From positions 1-8,365 of the forward strand of contig CALLAD010000085.1 of assembly GCA_938002625.1 (NCBI GenBank): a stretch of 8,365 nucleotides of DNA. The letters run 5' to 3'. The stretch is from an uncultured Aquificaceae bacterium. Lineage in GTDB: Bacteria > Aquificota > Aquificia > Aquificales > Aquificaceae. Below are positions 6,026-8,365 of this stretch, piece after piece. The position numbers were made by a program, and so were the translations under genes. The notes under the pieces are model-generated. The model was given only the letters and a program-made list of their open reading frames with translations. It had not been told where the DNA came from and searched no databases. The first letter of the stretch is position 1. The number at the start of each line of letters is the position of its first letter.

Positions 6026-7264
6026 ATGAAAATTTTAGTAGTCAAATTTGGTGGCACTTCTGTTGCAAACTTAGAAAGGATACAAAACGCTTCAAAAAGG
6101 GTAATAGAAAAGCTAAAAGAGGGCTATAGGGTAGTTGTTGTATCTTCTGCAATGGCTGGTGAGACAGATAGGCTTATAAACCTTGCCAAGGAAGTGGATC
6201 CAATACCTCCAGAAAGGGAATTAGACATGCTTATTTCAACGGGAGAGCAGCAAGCCATAGCCCTTTTTGCCATGACCCTTCAAAAGTTGGGAGTTCCAGC
6301 CGTAAGCTTATGCGGTTGGCAGGTTCCCATAATTACCGATGAGGTTCATACAAAGGCAAGGATAAAAAAAATAGGAGTTCAGAGGATAAAAAATCTTTTA
6401 AAAGAGGGATATACACCAGTAATCGCAGGATTTCAGGGTGTTTCGGAAAGTTGGGAAATTACCACTCTTGGAAGGGGTGGATCCGATTTATCGGCTGTTG
6501 CTCTGGCTTACGCCCTTGGCGGCGATTGTGAAATATACACGGACGTGGAAGGAGTATTTACCGCAGACCCAAGAATAGTTCCCAATGCCAAGAAAATACC
6601 CCTTATATCCTATGAAGAGATGCTGGAGATGGCCTCCCTTGGTGCCAAGGTTATGCAAGCAAGAAGCATAGAATTTGCCATGAAATACAATGTAAGAATT
6701 CATGTTAGAAGTTCTTTTAGTGATAGTGAAGGTACTTGGATAGTACCAGAGGAGGAAGTCATGGAAAAAAGCGTAGTAAGAGCTATAACCCTTGAAAGAA
6801 ATGAATCAAGGATTACAGTGGTAAGAGTTCCCGACAAGCCTGGTATAGCCTATAGAATCTTTAAAGCCCTTGGTGATGCCCATATAGTGGTAGATATGAT
6901 AGTTCAGAATGTATCCCATCAGGGATATACGGATATGTCCTTTACGGTAAACAAGGCAGATGCTCCAAAGGCAGAGGAGATATTAAAAAGGATAGCTCCA
7001 GAGATAGGGGCTCAAGAAGTTGTAAGGGATGATCGTATTGCAAAGGTTTCTGTGGTAGGTATAGGAATGAGAAGCTCCTATGGAACTGCCGCCAAAATGT
7101 TTGAAGTGTTGTACAAAAATAATATAAACATAATGGCCATATCCACCTCGGAGATAAAAATATCCTGCCTTATAGAGGATAAGTATGGAGAGCTTGCGGT
7201 AAGAGAGCTACACTCAGCCTTTATAGAAGAAGGAGAAGAGGTGGATATAATAAATGAGCCTTGA
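6026..7264 (+). CDS. lysC: aspartate kinase
   Basis: Phosphorylates L-aspartate with ATP, the first step to lysine, threonine, methionine and diaminopimelate; cytosolic. 412 residues, the usual size of monofunctional aspartokinases. Kinase domain (about 1-240): KFGGTSV (7-13), STGEQ (71-75), TTLGRGGSD (146-154), YTDVEGV (171-177) and ADPRIVP (180-186). Two ACT domains follow (about 262-330 and 340-405) and should bind the feedback inhibitor(s), probably lysine and/or threonine. There is no homoserine dehydrogenase domain. The start at 6026 gives the canonical [13 protein letters not shown]-terminus, yet no real Shine-Dalgarno precedes it. A strong internal ribosome site before Met246 suggests a second product (see separate entry). 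An 8-base A run lies at 6364-6371 with the frame intact. It is divergent from the ODP gene and overlaps the next gene by 11 bases, making it the first gene of an operon with rfaE1 and yraN. Confidence 0.95.
   Translation: MKILVVKFGGTSVANLERIQNASKRVIEKLKEGYRVVVVSSAMAGETDRLINLAKEVDPIPPERELDMLISTGEQQAIALFAMTLQKLGVPAVSLCGWQVPIITDEVHTKARIKKIGVQRIKNLLKEGYTPVIAGFQGVSESWEITTLGRGGSDLSAVALAYALGGDCEIYTDVEGVFTADPRIVPNAKKIPLISYEEMLEMASLGAKVMQARSIEFAMKYNVRIHVRSSFSDSEGTWIVPEEEVMEKSVVRAITLERNESRITVVRVPDKPGIAYRIFKALGDAHIVVDMIVQNVSHQGYTDMSFTVNKADAPKAEEILKRIAPEIGAQEVVRDDRIAKVSVVGIGMRSSYGTAAKMFEVLYKNNINIMAISTSEIKISCLIEDKYGELAVRELHSAFIEEGEEVDIINEP
6751..7264 (+). other. internal translation start for a lysC beta subunit
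   Basis: GGAGG (6751-6755) within AGAGGAGGAAG precedes an in-frame ATG at 6761 (Met246) by 5 bases. Initiation here would make a 167-residue protein holding only the two ACT domains (6761-7264). This matches the alpha2beta2 aspartokinases of Bacillus subtilis, Corynebacterium and Thermus, in which the beta subunit of about 160 residues comes from an in-frame internal start at the same domain boundary. The site is seen directly; its use is inferred. The Shine-Dalgarno bases also encode Glu-Glu-Glu (242-244), so chance must be allowed for. Confidence 0.6.
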
Positions 7265-8192
7265 TAAGGGTATAGTCTTAAACATACTGGAAAGCTTTAA
7301 AAAATTAAAAATTCTCGTAGTTGGGGATATAATCCTTGACAGGTACGTATTTGGTAAAGTAGAGAGGATATCTCCAGAGGCACCCGTTCCCATAGTGGAG
7401 GTTGAAAGAGAGGAGTTTAGGCTTGGTGGTTCTGCCAATGTAGCCCATAATCTCTCTGCCCTTGGAATTAAGACCTTTCTCGTTGGTGTGGTGGGTCAAG
7501 ATTATGGCAGGCATATTATAAGGGGGCTATTGAAAGAGGCTAAAATAGGGGATTTAACAGTAGAGGATCCAAAAAGGCCTACAACAGAAAAAACTCGCAT
7601 AGTGGCACTATCCCAACAGCTTCTCAGAATAGATTACGAGAGTAGAGAACCCATAGAGGGCAATACCCTTGAAAAGGTATTGGAAAAACTTGATATACCA
7701 GTGGATGGTTACATAGTATCCGATTATGCAAAAGGGGTAATAAACAGAAGGCTTATGGAAAGAATAAGGGAAAAGAAAAGCTTTTTCTCCGTGGACCCAA
7801 GACCGCAAAATAAAAGCCTTTATTTTGGTGCAAGCCTGATGACACCCAACGAGAAGGAAGCAAAAGGCATGATAAACCAAGAGGAAGGTCTTCGAGCTCT
7901 TGGATGGAGATTAAAAAGGGAGTTGAGTTTACAAAGCCTTGCCATAACTTTGGGACCAAGGGGCATAGCCCTTTTTGATAAGGATTTTAAAGTATTTCCA
8001 GCAAAGGCCAAGCAAGTTTACGATGTTTCTGGGGCTGGGGATACGGTGGTAGCAGTCCTTACAGCTTGCATCCTTGCTGGATGGGATTGGGATATAGCTT
8101 GTGAATTGGCCAACCTGTGCGCTGGTATAGTGGTGGGTAAGCTTGGAACAGCCGTAGTAACACCAGAGGAGCTTTTAGAAAGCCTTGAGTAA
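7254..8192 (+). CDS. rfaE1: D-glycero-beta-D-manno-heptose-7-phosphate kinase (stand-alone HldE N-domain)
   Basis: A PfkB/ribokinase-family sugar kinase of 312 residues that aligns by eye with the N-terminal kinase domain of HldE (RfaE). It phosphorylates heptose 7-phosphate at C1 to the 1,7-bisphosphate, a step towards ADP-heptose for the lipopolysaccharide inner core. Diagnostic parts are [10 protein letters not shown] (22-31), [14 protein letters not shown] (38-51), [16 protein letters not shown] (56-71), QQLLRIDYE (121-129), VSDYAKGV (155-162), SVDPRP (179-184), TPNEKEA (197-203), and the PfkB signature DVSGAGDT (257-264) with catalytic base Asp263. [15 protein letters not shown] near the end is typical of HldE. 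The adenylyltransferase half is absent (HldE has about 477 residues), so a separate HldC/RfaE2 should exist elsewhere; hldA is an equivalent name. The ATG at 7254 overlaps lysC by 11 bases, with GAGGTGG (7238-7244) as Shine-Dalgarno. It indicates a diderm cell envelope. Confidence 0.92.
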   Translation: MSLDKGIVLNILESFKKLKILVVGDIILDRYVFGKVERISPEAPVPIVEVEREEFRLGGSANVAHNLSALGIKTFLVGVVGQDYGRHIIRGLLKEAKIGDLTVEDPKRPTTEKTRIVALSQQLLRIDYESREPIEGNTLEKVLEKLDIPVDGYIVSDYAKGVINRRLMERIREKKSFFSVDPRPQNKSLYFGASLMTPNEKEAKGMINQEEGLRALGWRLKRELSLQSLAITLGPRGIALFDKDFKVFPAKAKQVYDVSGAGDTVVAVLTACILAGWDWDIACELANLCAGIVVGKLGTAVVTPEELLESLE

Positions 8193-8365
8193 GGGCAAAG
8201 AATTTGAAGAAATAGCCGCCAGATATTTAGAAAGCTTAGGCTACAAGCTAATAAAAAGGAACTATCATTGTAGAGGAGGAGAAATAGACATAATAGCCCT
8301 TGATGGGAATACCTTGGTTTTTGTGGAGGTCAAGGGTGGAAAGAGTAAGCACTTTGGAGATCCAG
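8185..8365 (+). CDS. yraN: YraN family (UPF0102) endonuclease-fold protein, 5' part
   Basis: Sixty residues are visible before the window ends; family members have about 110-130. The N-terminus [19 protein letters not shown] (from residue 2) and the core GGEIDIIA (31-38) and FVEVK (46-50) match the YraN/UPF0102 family, with the putative metal site Glu33, Asp35, Glu48, Lys50 of the restriction-endonuclease-like/Holliday-junction-resolvase fold. Function is not established; a nuclease role is predicted only from the fold. The start is TTG at 8185: an in-frame TAG at 8176-8178 excludes anything earlier, and no ATG follows before the conserved motif. AGAGGAG (8165-8171) lies 13 bases upstream, rather far. 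The gene overlaps rfaE1 by 8 bases, so it is probably translated by coupling. After FVEVK this copy reads GGKSKHFGDP, where relatives usually have TR before the serine/phenylalanine stretch. Confidence 0.85.
   Translation, partial: MSKGKEFEEIAARYLESLGYKLIKRNYHCRGGEIDIIALDGNTLVFVEVKGGKSKHFGDP

Noticed and set aside
6364..6371. A run of eight A in lysC as a programmed slippage or frameshift site
   Set aside because: The frame continues intact with conserved aspartokinase sequence on both sides, and no alternative product or stimulatory hairpin was seen.
7608..7880. A 90-codon minus-strand frame in rfaE1
   Set aside because: It is a shadow of the conserved kinase frame with no family resemblance.

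Overview
The window reads as chromosomal DNA of a thermophilic bacterium, most likely of the Aquificaceae (Aquifex/Hydrogenobacter/Thermocrinis relatives). This is inferred from moderate GC, heavy use of AGG/AGA for Arg and ATA for Ile, Lys/Glu-rich proteins, very short intergenic gaps and overlapping genes, and the gene types present. Genus cannot be fixed from the sequence alone. Nearly every base is genic: there is no gene-free stretch above 300 bases, and I see no tRNA, rRNA, CRISPR array, insertion sequence or phage gene.

Layout. Bases 1-124 hold the C-terminal end of a MotE/MgtE-N-like protein. A perfect TATAAT box then precedes a two-gene unit: a BioB-like radical SAM enzyme that resembles the LipS2-type lipoyl synthases (199-1314), and a FUN14-family membrane protein (1311-1598) joined to it by an ATGA overlap. 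A GC-rich hairpin at 1612-1635 separates this unit from the convergent dnaE (replicative DNA polymerase III alpha, minus strand, 1634-5101). Upstream of dnaE on the same strand is an ODP/flavodiiron-type metallo-beta-lactamase-fold protein (5207-5968). From a 57-base divergent promoter region, lysC (aspartate kinase, 6026-7264), a stand-alone heptose-7-phosphate kinase (rfaE1/hldA, 7254-8192) and a yraN homologue (TTG start, 8185 to the window edge) run rightwards as an overlapping operon.

Function. The genes are housekeeping and do not form one pathway: probable lipoate assembly, replication, oxygen/redox handling, aspartate-family amino-acid synthesis, LPS heptose supply and a predicted nuclease-fold protein. 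I found no convincing undescribed multi-gene system. The most informative signals are: (i) a strong Shine-Dalgarno plus ATG inside lysC, placed to make a separate regulatory beta subunit, while the full-length start has almost no Shine-Dalgarno and may be leaderless; (ii) a fully retained metal site in the PHP domain of DnaE; (iii) the LipS2-like radical SAM enzyme translationally coupled to a FUN14 protein; and (iv) a single-domain ODP protein with Ile at one flavodiiron ligand position.
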